64,000 nt of DNA from Silicimonas algicola (GTDB lineage: Bacteria > Pseudomonadota > Alphaproteobacteria > Rhodobacterales > Rhodobacteraceae), in assembly GCF_003148765.1 (NCBI RefSeq), contig NZ_QGGV01000001.1:242001-306000 (forward strand), given 5' to 3'. This document shows positions 15,472 to 25,849 of this stretch, in pieces (within the stretch, counting starts at the first letter, position 1; every line of letters starts with the position of its first letter). The notes under the pieces were generated by a model. The model was not told the DNA's origin and ran no database searches. It worked only from the letters and a program-made list of their open reading frames with translations. A program made the position numbers and the translations under genes.

Positions 15472-16964
15472 TTCTTCTTCCCGAACCCTGCGAGGCCAGG
15501 AGGCAGTTGCGCGCCGCCGCCGAGGCCGGGAAAGCCGCCGGGCATCCCACCAAGCTGCTTCTGCGCCGCTTCGATCTCGGCCTGGCTCGGCATCCCGCCG
15601 CCGCCACCTGCGCCGCCCTTGCCCATGAGGCCGCCGAGTTGGCGCATCATGCCCTTCTTCCCCATCTTGCCGACCTTCTTCATCATGTCCGCCATCTGGC
15701 GGTGCATCTTGAGAAGCTTGTTCAGGTCAGCGACGTCCATACCGGCACCGGCAGCGATCCGCTTCTTGCGGCTGGCCTGGAGGATCTGGGGGTTGGCGCG
15801 TTCCTTCTTGGTCATCGAGTCGATCAGGGCGATCTGCTGGCGCAGGATCTTGTCGTCGAACCCGGACTCGTTCATCTGGGCCTTCATCTTGCCCATGCCG
15901 GGGAGCATTCCCATGATGCCCTCCATGCCGCCCATCTTCAGCATCTGGTCGAGCTGACCCTTCAGGTCGTTCATGTTGAAGAGGCCCTTCTGGAACCGCT
16001 TCATCATGCGCTCGGCCTGCTCGGCCTCGAAGGTCTCCTGCGCCTTTTCGACCAGGGCCACGATGTCGCCCATGCCGAGGATTCGGCCTGCGATGCGCTC
16101 GGGCTCGAAGGTCTCGATGGCGTCCATCTTCTCGCCCAGACCGACGAAGCGGATGGGTTTGCCGGTGATGGCGCGCATCGACAGCGCCGCGCCGCCGCGC
16201 CCGTCGCCGTCCATCCGGGTCAACACGACGCCGGTCACGCCGATCTTGTCGTCGAATTCGGTCGCGACGTTGACCGCGTCCTGGCCGGTCAGTCCGTCGA
16301 CGACGAGAAGTGTCTCGCGCGGGTTGGCCACGTCGCGGACGGCGGCGGCCTGGGCGATAAGTTCCTCGTCGATGTGCAGCCGACCCGCGGTGTCGAGCAT
16401 GTAGACGTCGTAGCCGCCGAGCGACGCCTGCGTCTTGGCGCGGCGGGCGATCTGGACCGGGTCCTCGCCCTTGACGATGGGGAGGGTATCGACGCCGATC
16501 TGCGCGCCGAGGATGGCAAGCTGTTCCATCGCGGCGGGGCGGTTGGTGTCGAGCGAGGCCATGAGGACGCGCTTGCCCTCACGGTCCTTGAGCCGCTTGG
16601 CGAGCTTCGCCGTCGTCGTCGTCTTGCCCGAGCCCTGGAGGCCGACCATCAGGATCGGGGCGGGCGGGTTGTCGATCTTGAGGACGCCGGGGTCGGTGTC
16701 GCCCTTGAGGATATGGACCAGTTCGTCGTGGACGATCTTGACGACCTGCTGGCCCGGCGTGACGGAACGGGTGACGGACTGCCCGGTCGCCTTTTCCTGC
16801 ACGGCGGCCACGAAATCGCGGGCGACGGGCAGCGAGACGTCGGCCTCGAGCAGCGCCACGCGGACCTCGCGAAGTGCGGCCTTCACGTCGTCGTCGGACA
16901 GCGCGCCCTGTTTGGTCAGCCGGTCGAAGACGCCTGAAAGGCGATCTGACAGGTTCTCGAACAT
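15468..16964 (-). CDS. ffh: Signal recognition particle protein Ffh
   Basis: Encodes 498 residues. The N domain starts MFENLSDRLSGVFDRL; the GTPase G domain has GLQGSGKTTTTAKLA (G1), DTAGRLHIDEEL (G3) and the TRMDGDGRGGAAL box; the methionine-rich M domain runs from about residue 330 with many Met residues and RMMKRFQKG and MNDLKGQLDQMLKM segments. A Gly-rich tail (GGMPGGFPGLGGG) ends it. The protein binds 4.5S RNA and targets nascent membrane proteins to FtsY. It heads a coupled series with three GNAT genes. Confidence 0.97.
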   Translation of the reverse strand: MFENLSDRLSGVFDRLTKQGALSDDDVKAALREVRVALLEADVSLPVARDFVAAVQEKATGQSVTRSVTPGQQVVKIVHDELVHILKGDTDPGVLKIDNPPAPILMVGLQGSGKTTTTAKLAKRLKDREGKRVLMASLDTNRPAAMEQLAILGAQIGVDTLPIVKGEDPVQIARRAKTQASLGGYDVYMLDTAGRLHIDEELIAQAAAVRDVANPRETLLVVDGLTGQDAVNVATEFDDKIGVTGVVLTRMDGDGRGGAALSMRAITGKPIRFVGLGEKMDAIETFEPERIAGRILGMGDIVALVEKAQETFEAEQAERMMKRFQKGLFNMNDLKGQLDQMLKMGGMEGIMGMLPGMGKMKAQMNESGFDDKILRQQIALIDSMTKKERANPQILQASRKKRIAAGAGMDVADLNKLLKMHRQMADMMKKVGKMGKKGMMRQLGGLMGKGGAGGGGGMPSQAEIEAAQKQLGGMPGGFPGLGGGAQLPPGLAGFGKKK

Positions 16965-17083
16965 CGCTCGGCTCCTCTGCCTCGTTGATCCCTGGCCCGG
17001 AGATAGGTCCGGACCGCCAAAACGCCAAACGCCCCCACGGGCGCGACGCGCTGGTGGGGGGCGATCCCATGCGGAGCACGGGA

Positions 17084-17105
17084 CCGGGAGGACTGTCTCT
17101 CCCGG
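17084..17105 (-). other. Hairpin in the ffh/DMT divergent region
   Basis: The 279-bp divergent gap 16965-17243 holds no gene. A 7-bp stem (CCGGGAG / CTCCCGG, 8-nt loop) stands about 120 nt upstream of ffh, and a near-palindrome AAGGGCCCGC/GCGGGCCTT is at 17151-17169. Neither resembles SRP RNA. Confidence 0.35.
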
Positions 17106-17243
17106 AGGTCGGGCGGGGGATAGGCGCGCCGTGTCCCGCTGTCAAGCCGGAAGGGCCCGCGCGGGCCTTGCGCCCCTGTCGGGATCCGGTGTCTATGGGC
17201 GGGCTTTCCCACTAGGAGCAAGACCCTGGTCACCAACGCCCCC

Positions 17244-18164
17244 ATGGCGCCGGTCTCGACGGCGGACCCTGTTGCGCTGAGAAACGGACGCGGCCTCGCG
17301 CTCATGGCGGCCGGCATGTTCCTCTTCTCGGCCGTCGACACGCAGGCCAAGTTCCTCACCGAGACCATGCATCCGGTCCAGATCGTCTGGATCCGGCAAC
17401 TCGGACTGCTGATCGCGGCGTTGGTTCTGATCGTTCTGAAGGGACCGCAGCTTCTGGCGACGACGAGCCCCGGGATGCAGATCGCGCGCGGGGCTTGCGC
17501 GGCGGCGTCCGCGACGATCTTCATCTTCGCGGTGAGTTACATTCCACTCGCCGATGCCGTGGCGATCAGCTTCGTGGCGCCCTTCATCGTGACGATCATG
17601 GCCGCGTTCCTGCTGCGCGAGCCTGTGGGGATGCGGCGGTGGATCGCGGTCGGGGCGGGCTTTCTCGGGACCCTCGTCGTCATCCGCCCCGGCTTTGGCG
17701 TCATGCATCCGGCTGCCCTTCTGGTGATCGTCGCGGCGACGTTGTTCTCGGTCCGGCAGATCATCTCCCGGGCCTTGTCGCGCACCGACAAGACCGCGAC
17801 GACCATCGCCTATACCGCCTTTGTCGGAAGCGCCGTCCTGACCATACCCCTGCCGTTCATCTGGCGCTGGCCGGAGACCGGCCTCGAGATCGCGCTCTGC
17901 GTCAGTATCGCGGTTCTCGCGGCCCTGGCGGAACTTTGCGTGATAAAGTCGCTCGAGATCGCTCTCGCGGTGGTCGTGGCGCCGGTTCAGTATTCGCTGA
18001 TCATCTGGGGCACGATGTACGGCTATCTCGTCTTCGGGCAGTTTCCCGACGGATGGACCTGGGTCGGCACGGCCATAATCATAGGGACGGGGCTCTACAT
18101 GCTTCACCGCGAGCAACTGGCCAAGAGGCGTGCCGCCGCCGGTCAGAACGGGGCGATGTCGTAG
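17244..18164 (+). CDS. DMT (EamA) family exporter
   Basis: Encodes 306 residues with ten predicted membrane segments in two EamA repeats (first FSAVDTQAKFLTE, second starting near PAALLVIVAATLFSVRQIISR). Family members export metabolites or amino acids. The first ATG is at 17244, but an AGGAG at 17214-17218 lies 25 nt before it and only 7 nt before an in-frame CTG at 17226, so a six-codon longer product from CTG is possible. The 3' end overlaps the convergent TraB gene by 22 bp. Confidence 0.88.
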   Translation: MAPVSTADPVALRNGRGLALMAAGMFLFSAVDTQAKFLTETMHPVQIVWIRQLGLLIAALVLIVLKGPQLLATTSPGMQIARGACAAASATIFIFAVSYIPLADAVAISFVAPFIVTIMAAFLLREPVGMRRWIAVGAGFLGTLVVIRPGFGVMHPAALLVIVAATLFSVRQIISRALSRTDKTATTIAYTAFVGSAVLTIPLPFIWRWPETGLEIALCVSIAVLAALAELCVIKSLEIALAVVVAPVQYSLIIWGTMYGYLVFGQFPDGWTWVGTAIIIGTGLYMLHREQLAKRRAAAGQNGAMS

Positions 18165-19132
18165 CCCGCGCGCTCCAGCGATCTCAACACGCCGGATTCG
18201 CCCGACAGGTGTGCCGCGCCGACGGCGATCACGGCGTTCTTGCCGTCGACCATGTCGACGATCAGCGGCTCCCAGGACTGGTTGCGGCCGACGAGGAGCG
18301 ACTGGTTGACCTCCTCGAACATCTCGGCGCCGTTTTCCACGCCCGCATCCTCGATCTGGATGCGTCCGAATTCCCAGGCCTCGCGGACGCGACCGTCGAA
18401 GTAGGCCTCGATCAGCGTCGAGGTCGACGCGTTTCCGTCGGCCTGCGTTTCAAGCGTCACCCGAAGCCCGTCGAGCTGCGCGTCCATCGGCTCGTCCGAA
18501 AAGAGTTTCAGAAGCGCCTCGGCGTCGTCGAGGGTCGCGACCTGCACCTGCGCGTCGGTCGCGATGATCTCGAGCTGCCGGTCGAGGCCGACCTGGCCTT
18601 GCTGGAGCAGCGTCATCGCGCATGGCGGGACCGCAAGCGTCATCGACAGATACCAGGGCTGGAACTTCGCTGCCATGAACCCGGGGACGCCAATGGCCGA
18701 GAGGCGATCCGTGACTTCCGACCACTCGGCTTCGGTCAGCATGTCGATCAGGGTCGGGCCCTCGGTCAGAAAAAACATCTCGGGCTTCGTGGCCGCCAGC
18801 GTGGCGAGCCCTGCCTCGTCTTCGGCAGATGCCTCGAGGATCAGAAGGTCCGCCGCCCGAACCTCTGCCTCGAGCGCATCGACCAGGGGTTGGAGACGAG
18901 GATCCGGAAGGTGAATGGTGCCGACCACCACGACGTCGCTGCCGTCCTTCGAGGCGCGGAAAAGCGTGCCTTCGGCGAAGGGATGCTCGGCGACCAGCGC
19001 GTCGAGCCGGGCCTTCTGCGCGGCGTCGAGGCCTGCGATAAGGTCTTCGGTGCCGCAACTCTGTGCGGCGGCGAGACCGGGTGCGAGGCTCATCGTCAGG
19101 GCGGACAGGGCGGCGGCTAGCACGCGGATCAT
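18143..19132 (-). CDS. TraB/GumN family exported protein
   Basis: Encodes 329 residues. A signal peptide (IRVLAAALSALTMSLAPGLAAA) is followed by a TraB/GumN domain with its two hallmark boxes, VVVGTIHLPDPR near 73-84 and AVIAVGAAHLSGESGV near 300-315, each with the conserved His in a TIH/AAH context. The family fold resembles a metalloprotease-type (Tiki) domain, but bacterial members are functionally poorly defined. The likely location is periplasmic. It converges on the DMT gene and shares 22 bp with it. Confidence 0.88.
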   Translation of the reverse strand: MIRVLAAALSALTMSLAPGLAAAQSCGTEDLIAGLDAAQKARLDALVAEHPFAEGTLFRASKDGSDVVVVGTIHLPDPRLQPLVDALEAEVRAADLLILEASAEDEAGLATLAATKPEMFFLTEGPTLIDMLTEAEWSEVTDRLSAIGVPGFMAAKFQPWYLSMTLAVPPCAMTLLQQGQVGLDRQLEIIATDAQVQVATLDDAEALLKLFSDEPMDAQLDGLRVTLETQADGNASTSTLIEAYFDGRVREAWEFGRIQIEDAGVENGAEMFEEVNQSLLVGRNQSWEPLIVDMVDGKNAVIAVGAAHLSGESGVLRSLERAGYDIAPF

Positions 19133-19215
19133 GCGGTTGTCTCCAATCTGGTCCACTGTTATCTGGCGACGATCCTTGTCATAAAAAAGGCATCGCAGGA
19201 ATGTGATCCTTGCCG

Positions 19216-19244
19216 TTGACACGCAGCCAACCTTTGCCTATCTG
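19216..19244 (+). promoter_or_regulatory. Sigma-70-type promoter of groES-groEL
   Basis: TTGACA, a 17-nt spacer and TATCTG. The predicted transcription start falls at about 19251, inside or just before the left arm of the CIRCE element, so HrcA bound there would block initiation. Confidence 0.75.
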
Positions 19245-19251
19245 CAGCTCG

Positions 19252-19278
19252 TTAGCACTCTGCCCTGGCGAGTGCTAA
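19252..19278 (+). promoter_or_regulatory. CIRCE operator (HrcA binding site)
   Basis: TTAGCACTC, a 9-nt spacer and GAGTGCTAA: a perfect match to the CIRCE inverted repeat bound by the HrcA repressor. It lies 31 nt before the groES start. hrcA itself is not in this window. Confidence 0.98.
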
Positions 19279-19309
19279 AGGGAGAAATCTGAACCAAGGA
19301 GCGTTCAAA

Positions 19310-19621
19310 ATGGCATTTACCCCGCTTCACGATCGCGTCCTCGTCCGCCGCGTCGAGGGCACCGAGAAGACCAAGGGTGGTCTGATCATCCCCGACAACG
19401 CCAAGGAAAAGCCCGCCGAGGGCGAGGTCGTTGCGGTCGGAGCCGGCTCGAAGGACGAAGACGGCGATCGGATCGCGATGGATGTCAAGGTCGGCGACCG
19501 CATCCTGTTCGGCAAATGGTCGGGCACCGAGGTCACCATCGACGGCGACGAGCTTCTGATCATGAAGGAAACCGACATCCTCGGGATCCTCGAAGCCGCC
19601 TCCGCCGTGAAAGCCGCCTGA
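19310..19621 (+). CDS. groES: Co-chaperonin GroES
   Basis: Encodes 103 residues, the lid of the GroEL folding chamber. Typical features are [19 protein letters not shown], the mobile loop [13 protein letters not shown] (about 24-36) and the C-terminal [21 protein letters not shown] precedes the ATG. groEL follows after 52 bp on the same transcript, controlled by CIRCE/HrcA. Confidence 0.98.
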   Translation: MAFTPLHDRVLVRRVEGTEKTKGGLIIPDNAKEKPAEGEVVAVGAGSKDEDGDRIAMDVKVGDRILFGKWSGTEVTIDGDELLIMKETDILGILEAASAVKAA

Positions 19622-19643
19622 GCGGTCTTTCCGCATCATCTGA

Positions 19644-21311
<1,668 letters not shown>

Positions 21312-21334
21312 CAGCCGTTCCGACGGCTTGACGG

Positions 21335-21366
21335 AAAGGGCGCCCTCGTGGCGCCCTTTTCTTTGT
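21335..21366 (+). terminator. Terminator after groEL
   Basis: A 10-bp stem (AAAGGGCGCC / GGCGCCCTTT), CTCGT loop and a TTCTTT tail, 24 nt after the groEL stop. The tail runs into the stop codon of the convergent speD gene, and the A-rich left side gives a partial tail on the other strand, so it can serve both genes. Confidence 0.9.
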
Positions 21367-21785
21367 CAGACGGTGACTTCTCCACGCAGGACTTCTCGCA
21401 CGCCGATGTCCTCTGTCTCGAATGCGCGCGCGAGAACGGCTATCGCCTCCTCGGGCCGGCCTGACCCGCACATGAAGATGTCGAAGGCGGCATAGCCGTG
21501 CTCGGGCCAGGTGTGGGCGGCGATATGGCTTTCTGCCAGCACCGCGACGCCGGTGATTCCATGCGGTGAAAAGCGGTGCGTGTGGAGATGGAGCAGCGTC
21601 GCGCCGCAGGCCGACACGCAGTCGACAATCGCCTGCCTCACGCGGGCCTCGTCGTCGAAGCCCCGTCCGTTCCTGACGTCGATCAGGAGATGAACTCCGG
21701 CAAAGGCGCGAGGTCCCCGCCGCACGAGGTGATCGGGGGCGCCCGGTTGAGTGTGGGAGGGGGTGAGAGTTCCGGTGTCCATCAT
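21366..21785 (-). CDS. speD: S-adenosylmethionine decarboxylase proenzyme
   Basis: Encodes 139 residues of the small bacterial pyruvoyl AdoMet decarboxylase that makes the aminopropyl donor for spermidine. The self-cleavage site is in LAESHIAAHTWPEHGY: Ser86 becomes the pyruvoyl group and His91 helps processing. DIFMCG supplies the catalytic Cys106. The N-terminal 25 residues before FAGVHLLIDV are a family-variable extension; either of two adjacent ATGs could start it. No spermidine synthase lies beside it, so the aminopropyl acceptor step is encoded elsewhere. Confidence 0.92.
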   Translation of the reverse strand: MMDTGTLTPSHTQPGAPDHLVRRGPRAFAGVHLLIDVRNGRGFDDEARVRQAIVDCVSACGATLLHLHTHRFSPHGITGVAVLAESHIAAHTWPEHGYAAFDIFMCGSGRPEEAIAVLARAFETEDIGVREVLRGEVTV

Positions 21786-21888
21786 GCGCCCGTGCCGCTT
21801 TGGTCGAAACGTGTCCGACGCGGGGCAGGGGGGTCAACCGGAAACGGAAAGGGCGGCACCAGGGCCGCCCCTCCGGATCAATGTTGCG

Positions 21889-22116
21889 TCAGTGGACGTT
21901 GACGGGCGCCAGATCGTTCTGCCGCGCGAGGATGAAGGCGAGGCTACGATCCCGCACGAGAGCCAGACGCTCGCCGTTTGCGGAGTGGACGGCATAGACC
22001 TGGTCGCGACCTTCGGCCTGCCCCTGCATGTCCTTGGGCAGGTCCGACACGTCCACCGGGCGGACGTAGACCAGTCTTTCCATATCGTGTTCCTTGAAAT
22101 CGAATGGTGTATTCAT
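21889..22116 (-). CDS. DUF1150 family protein
   Basis: Encodes 75 residues of DUF1150, a small alphaproteobacterial family of unknown role regularly found next to hsp20. The core reads LVYVRPVDVSDLP, then VYAVHSANGERLALVRDR and the end AFILARQNDLAPVNVH. The ATG is 6 bp after the hsp20 stop, so the two share the heat-shock transcript. No signal peptide or membrane segment is present. Confidence 0.9.
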   Translation of the reverse strand: MNTPFDFKEHDMERLVYVRPVDVSDLPKDMQGQAEGRDQVYAVHSANGERLALVRDRSLAFILARQNDLAPVNVH

Positions 22117-22122
22117 GATCCC

Positions 22123-22533
22123 TTACCCCTTCTCGATGCGAATTGTCTGCACGACGCTTTCGGGCTGGGCCCGAGCAAGGTCGATGTGCAAGAGACCATT
22201 GGCCGTCGCTGCGCCCGAAACCTCAACGCCATCGGCCAGCAAAAAGGTCCGCTGGAACTGACGCGCCGCGATGCCGCGATGCAGAAAGACGCGGCCCTCA
22301 TCGTCGGCGATCTGCTTTCCGCGCACCACGAGCTGCCTGTGCTCGATAGTGATGGACAGGTCGTCCTGAGCGAATCCCGCGACCGCAAGCGTGATGCGGA
22401 AGGCATTCTCGCCGACCTGCTCGATGTTGTAGGGCGGATAGCCGTTCTCGGACTTGGCGGTCCGCTCGACCAGGCGTTCGAGATGATCGAAGCCCAGAAG
22501 AAAGGGGTGTGTCCCCAGGGTCAGTTTGCTCAT
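22123..22533 (-). CDS. Small heat shock protein Hsp20
   Basis: Encodes 136 residues of an alpha-crystallin-domain holdase. The start MSKLTLGTHPFLLGFDHLERL resembles class A/IbpA-type proteins; the crystallin domain includes PYNIEQVGENAFRITLAVAGF, VVRGKQ, FLHRGIAARQFQRTFLLADGV and ends with an IRIEKG tail that lacks a clear IXI motif. The ATG at 22533 has TGAGGA six bases before it, better than an ATG four codons upstream. An RpoH-type promoter lies 66 bp upstream. Confidence 0.95.
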   Translation of the reverse strand: MSKLTLGTHPFLLGFDHLERLVERTAKSENGYPPYNIEQVGENAFRITLAVAGFAQDDLSITIEHRQLVVRGKQIADDEGRVFLHRGIAARQFQRTFLLADGVEVSGAATANGLLHIDLARAQPESVVQTIRIEKG

Positions 22534-22598
22534 GGTCGTCCTCATTCAAGCGACGATGCGATGCGGCCCCGAACGGCGACCGCGTTTCTTCCCCCAAG

Positions 22599-22628
22599 AT
22601 ATGGAGAGCGTAATTCGTAACGCAAGGG
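22599..22628 (-). promoter_or_regulatory. RpoH-type heat-shock promoter of hsp20
   Basis: On the minus strand CCCTTGCG, a 16-nt spacer and CCATAT. This fits the alphaproteobacterial sigma-32 pattern (CNCTTGAA, 16-17 nt, CCANAT) with two differences in the last bases of the -35 part. It stands about 66 nt before the hsp20 ATG. Confidence 0.7.
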
Positions 22629-22694
22629 TTAATGGGCCTTGGCGGAACGACTCCGTTACCGCTATTTTAAGGCATCTCGAGCGGAATAAGACGC

Positions 22695-22916
22695 ATGAAC
22701 AAACAGACAACCCGGCAGATGGAGACGGACGACGTTCTTCGCGTCGAGCTCGAAGAGTTCAAGCGCGAGCATCGGGACCTGGACGTCGCCATCTCGGCGC
22801 TCGAGGCGACGGCGGGAGACCAGCTGACGATCCGGCGGCTGAAGAAGCAGAAGCTGTACATCAAGGACAAGATCGCGCAGCTCGAGGATCGTCTGACACC
22901 CGACATCATCGCCTGA
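22695..22916 (+). CDS. YdcH family (DUF465) protein
   Basis: Encodes 73 residues, almost wholly alpha-helical and highly charged. [19 protein letters not shown] and [22 protein letters not shown] are the DUF465/YdcH signature. The role is unknown in the family. The gene is divergent from hsp20 and 67 bp ahead of purE. A second ATG eight codons in could be the true start; both have weak ribosome binding sites. Confidence 0.88.
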   Translation: MNKQTTRQMETDDVLRVELEEFKREHRDLDVAISALEATAGDQLTIRRLKKQKLYIKDKIAQLEDRLTPDIIA

Positions 22917-22983
22917 CCGATTGCGGGTCCGGCCCGCTGCCGCTAGGGTCCGCCGGGTGTCGGACACGGGCAAGGGCAGAGCG

Positions 22984-23469
22984 ATGACAACGACGGTCGG
23001 GATCATCATGGGCAGCCAATCCGACTGGCCGACGTTGAAGCCCGCCGCAGCCATACTGACCGAGTTCGGCGTGGCGCACGAAACGAGGATCGTGTCGGCG
23101 CACCGGACACCGGATCGGCTGTGGGACTACGGCACGTCGGCCGTCGAGCGCGGACTGAAGGTCATCATCGCCGGCGCGGGCGGTGCGGCGCACCTGCCGG
23201 GCATGATCGCGTCCAAGACGCGCCTTCCCGTCATCGGCGTCCCGGTACAGACGCGCGCCCTGAACGGGGTCGACAGCCTTTATTCCATTCTCCAGATGCC
23301 CCGCGGTTTCCCCGTCGCGACAATGGCCATCGGCGAGGCCGGCGCGATGAACGCGGGCCTCATGGCAGCGCAGATCCTGGCACTTGAGGACGACACTCTT
23401 GCGCGGCGCATCGACGACTGGCGTGCCGCGCTGTCGGCGTCGATCCCGGAGGAGCCGCAGGATGACTGA
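22984..23469 (+). CDS. purE: N5-carboxyaminoimidazole ribonucleotide mutase
   Basis: Encodes 161 residues of PurE class I, which moves the carboxylate of N5-CAIR to give CAIR in purine synthesis. [15 protein letters not shown] (about 8-22), [13 protein letters not shown] with the catalytic His, [13 protein letters not shown] and [15 protein letters not shown] are present. The ATG at 22984 was chosen over an upstream GTG-like extension that runs through a non-conserved basic stretch. It overlaps purK by 8 bp. Confidence 0.97.
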   Translation: MTTTVGIIMGSQSDWPTLKPAAAILTEFGVAHETRIVSAHRTPDRLWDYGTSAVERGLKVIIAGAGGAAHLPGMIASKTRLPVIGVPVQTRALNGVDSLYSILQMPRGFPVATMAIGEAGAMNAGLMAAQILALEDDTLARRIDDWRAALSASIPEEPQDD

Positions 23470-24559
23470 CCCCCTTCGCCCCGGCCAGACGATCGGCATC
23501 CTCGGCGGCGGCCAGCTTGGCCGGATGCTGGCGATGGCCGCCGCGCGGCTGGGCTTCCGCGTCCACATCTACGAACCAGGAGCGCGGCCGCCCGCAGGCG
23601 AGGTGGCCGAGTTGACGTTCACCGCCGGCTACGACGACGCCGATGCGCTGGAACGCTTCGCGTCGGGCGTCGACGTCGTGACCTACGAGTTCGAGAACGT
23701 CCCGGCCGAGGCGCTGGACCGGATCGAGGCGCTTGTTCCCATCCGCCCGAACCGTCAGGCGCTGTCGGTCAGCCAGGACCGGCTGGACGAGAAGACGTTC
23801 TTGACCGAGATCGGTCTGACAGTGGCGCCTTTTGCGACCGTCAATCCTTCGGCGTCGGACGCGGCGGGAGAACTGGCAATGGCGATGGCCAGCGTCGGCC
23901 TGCCAGCCATCCTGAAGACACGGCGTCTTGGCTACGACGGCAAGGGCCAGGCGCGGATCGACAGCCACGTCGACGGACCCGCCGCCCTCGAGACGATGCA
24001 GGGCGCGCCGGCGGTCCTCGAAGGCTTCGTCACCTTCCGGCGCGAGATCAGCGTCATAGGGGCGCGCGGAAGCGACGAAGAGATCGTCTGCTTCGAGCCG
24101 GGCGAAAACGTCCACAGGGACGGCATCCTTCACACCACCACCGTTCCCGCCGCCATCGACGACGACACCCGTGCCGAAGCCTATGCCATCGCGCGAACCA
24201 TTCTCGTCGCGCTCGACTTTGTCGGTGTCATGGGGGTCGAGCTTTTCGAGACCGACGCGGGCCTCGTGGTGAACGAGATCGCGCCACGCGTCCATAACTC
24301 GGGCCACTGGACCGAAGCGGGCGCGGTCGTGGACCAGTTCGAGCAGCACATCCGCGCGGTCGCGGGCTGGCCGCTGGTCGATCCGATGCGCCATTCCGAC
24401 GTGGTCATGACGAACCTGGTCGGCGACGACGTGGCTTCGGTCGCGGACATCGCGGGAGAAGCGGGTGCGCGGCTTCATCTCTACGGCAAGGCCGAGGCCA
24501 GGCCGGGGCGGAAGATGGGGCACGTCACGCGCATCACCGGCCCGGCCCGCGACAGGTGA
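23462..24559 (+). CDS. purK: N5-carboxyaminoimidazole ribonucleotide synthase
   Basis: Encodes 365 residues of an ATP-grasp enzyme that makes N5-CAIR from AIR, bicarbonate and [21 protein letters not shown] opens the protein; [22 protein letters not shown], the [15 protein letters not shown] box (near 275-290) and a C-terminal GKMGHVT-like [10 protein letters not shown] are all family marks. It starts inside purE (8-bp overlap) and ends in GTGA with the NUDIX gene, so all three are coupled. Confidence 0.97.
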   Translation: MTDPLRPGQTIGILGGGQLGRMLAMAAARLGFRVHIYEPGARPPAGEVAELTFTAGYDDADALERFASGVDVVTYEFENVPAEALDRIEALVPIRPNRQALSVSQDRLDEKTFLTEIGLTVAPFATVNPSASDAAGELAMAMASVGLPAILKTRRLGYDGKGQARIDSHVDGPAALETMQGAPAVLEGFVTFRREISVIGARGSDEEIVCFEPGENVHRDGILHTTTVPAAIDDDTRAEAYAIARTILVALDFVGVMGVELFETDAGLVVNEIAPRVHNSGHWTEAGAVVDQFEQHIRAVAGWPLVDPMRHSDVVMTNLVGDDVASVADIAGEAGARLHLYGKAEARPGRKMGHVTRITGPARDR

Positions 24560-25020
24560 GCTTTCTCGACGACCCCACACCGCGGGTCGCCGTCCGGGGC
24601 CTGATCCTGCATAACGACCGGCTGCTTCTCGTCAACGCATGGCCGGACGGACAAAGCGACCTCCTCTGCGCGCCTGGCGGGGGTGTCGATAGAGGCACAT
24701 CGCTGCCCGAGAACCTCGCGCGGGAAATCCACGAGGAGACGGGGCTGACGGTGGAGGTGGGAGGCGTGGTCATGGTGAACGAGTTCCACGACCCGTCCCG
24801 CGGATTCCACCAGGTCGACGTCTACTTCCGCTGCACCATCATCGCAGGCGATCCGTTCGGAGACTGGACCGACCCCGAGGGCGTCGTGACCGAGCGCCTT
24901 TGGCTGACGCGGGAGGAATTGAAGTCTCGACGGTTCAAGCCGGACAGCCTGCCGCAGGTCGCCTGGGACGGCGCGGCGCTGGAAGCCTTCTACGACCCTC
25001 TCGAACTCGCGGTCCGCTGA
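24556..25020 (+). CDS. NUDIX hydrolase
   Basis: Encodes 154 residues from a GTG that overlaps the purK stop. The NUDIX box is complete: GGGVDRGTSLPENLAREIHE followed by ETGL, matching G-x5-E-x7-REUxEExGU. LCAPGGGV precedes it. NUDIX enzymes hydrolyse nucleoside-diphosphate derivatives; the substrate is not evident. The tail overlaps the convergent DMT gene by 31 bp. Confidence 0.88.
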   Translation: MSFLDDPTPRVAVRGLILHNDRLLLVNAWPDGQSDLLCAPGGGVDRGTSLPENLAREIHEETGLTVEVGGVVMVNEFHDPSRGFHQVDVYFRCTIIAGDPFGDWTDPEGVVTERLWLTREELKSRRFKPDSLPQVAWDGAALEAFYDPLELAVR

Positions 25021-25847
25021 CGGCCTCCGAGGACGCCGAAGGCGACGCCTCCCAGAACGACCGCGCTGGCAACGATCAACCTCGCGTCCGGTACCTCGCC
25101 CAGAAGAGCGGCACCGCCCAGCAGAGCGATAACCGGCACCGTCAGTTGCGTCAGCGCGGCGACCGAGGCGTCGAGGCGGGGAAGAACCGTGTACCAGAGG
25201 GCATAGCCCAGACCCGACGTCACCGCACCCGACAGGACGGCGAGGCCCGCGCCTTTCGCGGTCAGCCCATCCAGTACGATCAGCCAGGCGGCAAGCGCCA
25301 CAGGTGCCGCCAGAAGGAAATTCGCCGCCGTCTCGGCCAGGGGACGGGCGACGCCGCGTCCGTTCAGCGAGTAGACGCCCCATCCGACGGCGGCGACGGC
25401 CATGGACAGTGCGGGCAGGACGGACGGTGCCCCGGAGGCTCCCGGCAGGAGAAGCCAGGCCAGCCCCGTCAGTGCCGCAGCGGATCCCAGCCAGCGGGCA
25501 GGGGCAGGCCGTTCGCCCAGGGCAAGGGCGCCGGCGAACATGGTGATCTGCACGCCGCCGAACAGGATCAGCGCCCCGGTGCCCGCAGCGAGGGCCGTAT
25601 AGGCGAAGGAGAAGCCCAGCATGTAGGCCGACAAGGACGCCGTGCCGATCAGGCGACGCCGCCCGGACAAGACCGGGAGGCCGGTCGTCCAGAGCGCGAG
25701 CGCCGCAAGACAGGTGGCCCCCGAGACGATCCGGAGGGCGGCGAAGGCGGCCGGGCCGGTGCCGGGATCAAGCAGGGCGGCTCGATTGAGAAGTGAATTC
25801 GCCGCGAAGGCCACCATCGTCAGCGCCACGAGGAGGGCGAGGCGCAC
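24990..25847 (-). CDS. DMT (EamA) family transporter
   Basis: Encodes 285 residues from a GTG start, with about ten membrane segments arranged as two EamA repeats (AFAANSLLNRAALLDPG at the start, WGVYSLNGRG in the second). ALYTVLP-type YALWYTVLPRLDASVAALTQ near residue 215 is a common motif of this family. It follows the dehydrogenase gene by only two bases, so the two are likely cotranscribed. The 3' end runs 31 bp into the NUDIX gene on the other strand. Confidence 0.87.
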   Translation of the reverse strand: MRLALLVALTMVAFAANSLLNRAALLDPGTGPAAFAALRIVSGATCLAALALWTTGLPVLSGRRRLIGTASLSAYMLGFSFAYTALAAGTGALILFGGVQITMFAGALALGERPAPARWLGSAAALTGLAWLLLPGASGAPSVLPALSMAVAAVGWGVYSLNGRGVARPLAETAANFLLAAPVALAAWLIVLDGLTAKGAGLAVLSGAVTSGLGYALWYTVLPRLDASVAALTQLTVPVIALLGGAALLGEVPDARLIVASAVVLGGVAFGVLGGRQRTASSRGS

Positions 25848-25849
25848 CC

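Noticed and set aside
16965..17243. Possible SRP 4.5S RNA gene beside ffh
   Set aside because: The conserved GGAAGG/AGCAGCCA-type core and the long rod-like fold were not found on either strand; the stems seen are short and separate.
21335..21366. Attenuator or riboswitch at the speD 3' end
   Set aside because: The structure is a normal terminator for groEL that happens to reach the convergent speD stop.
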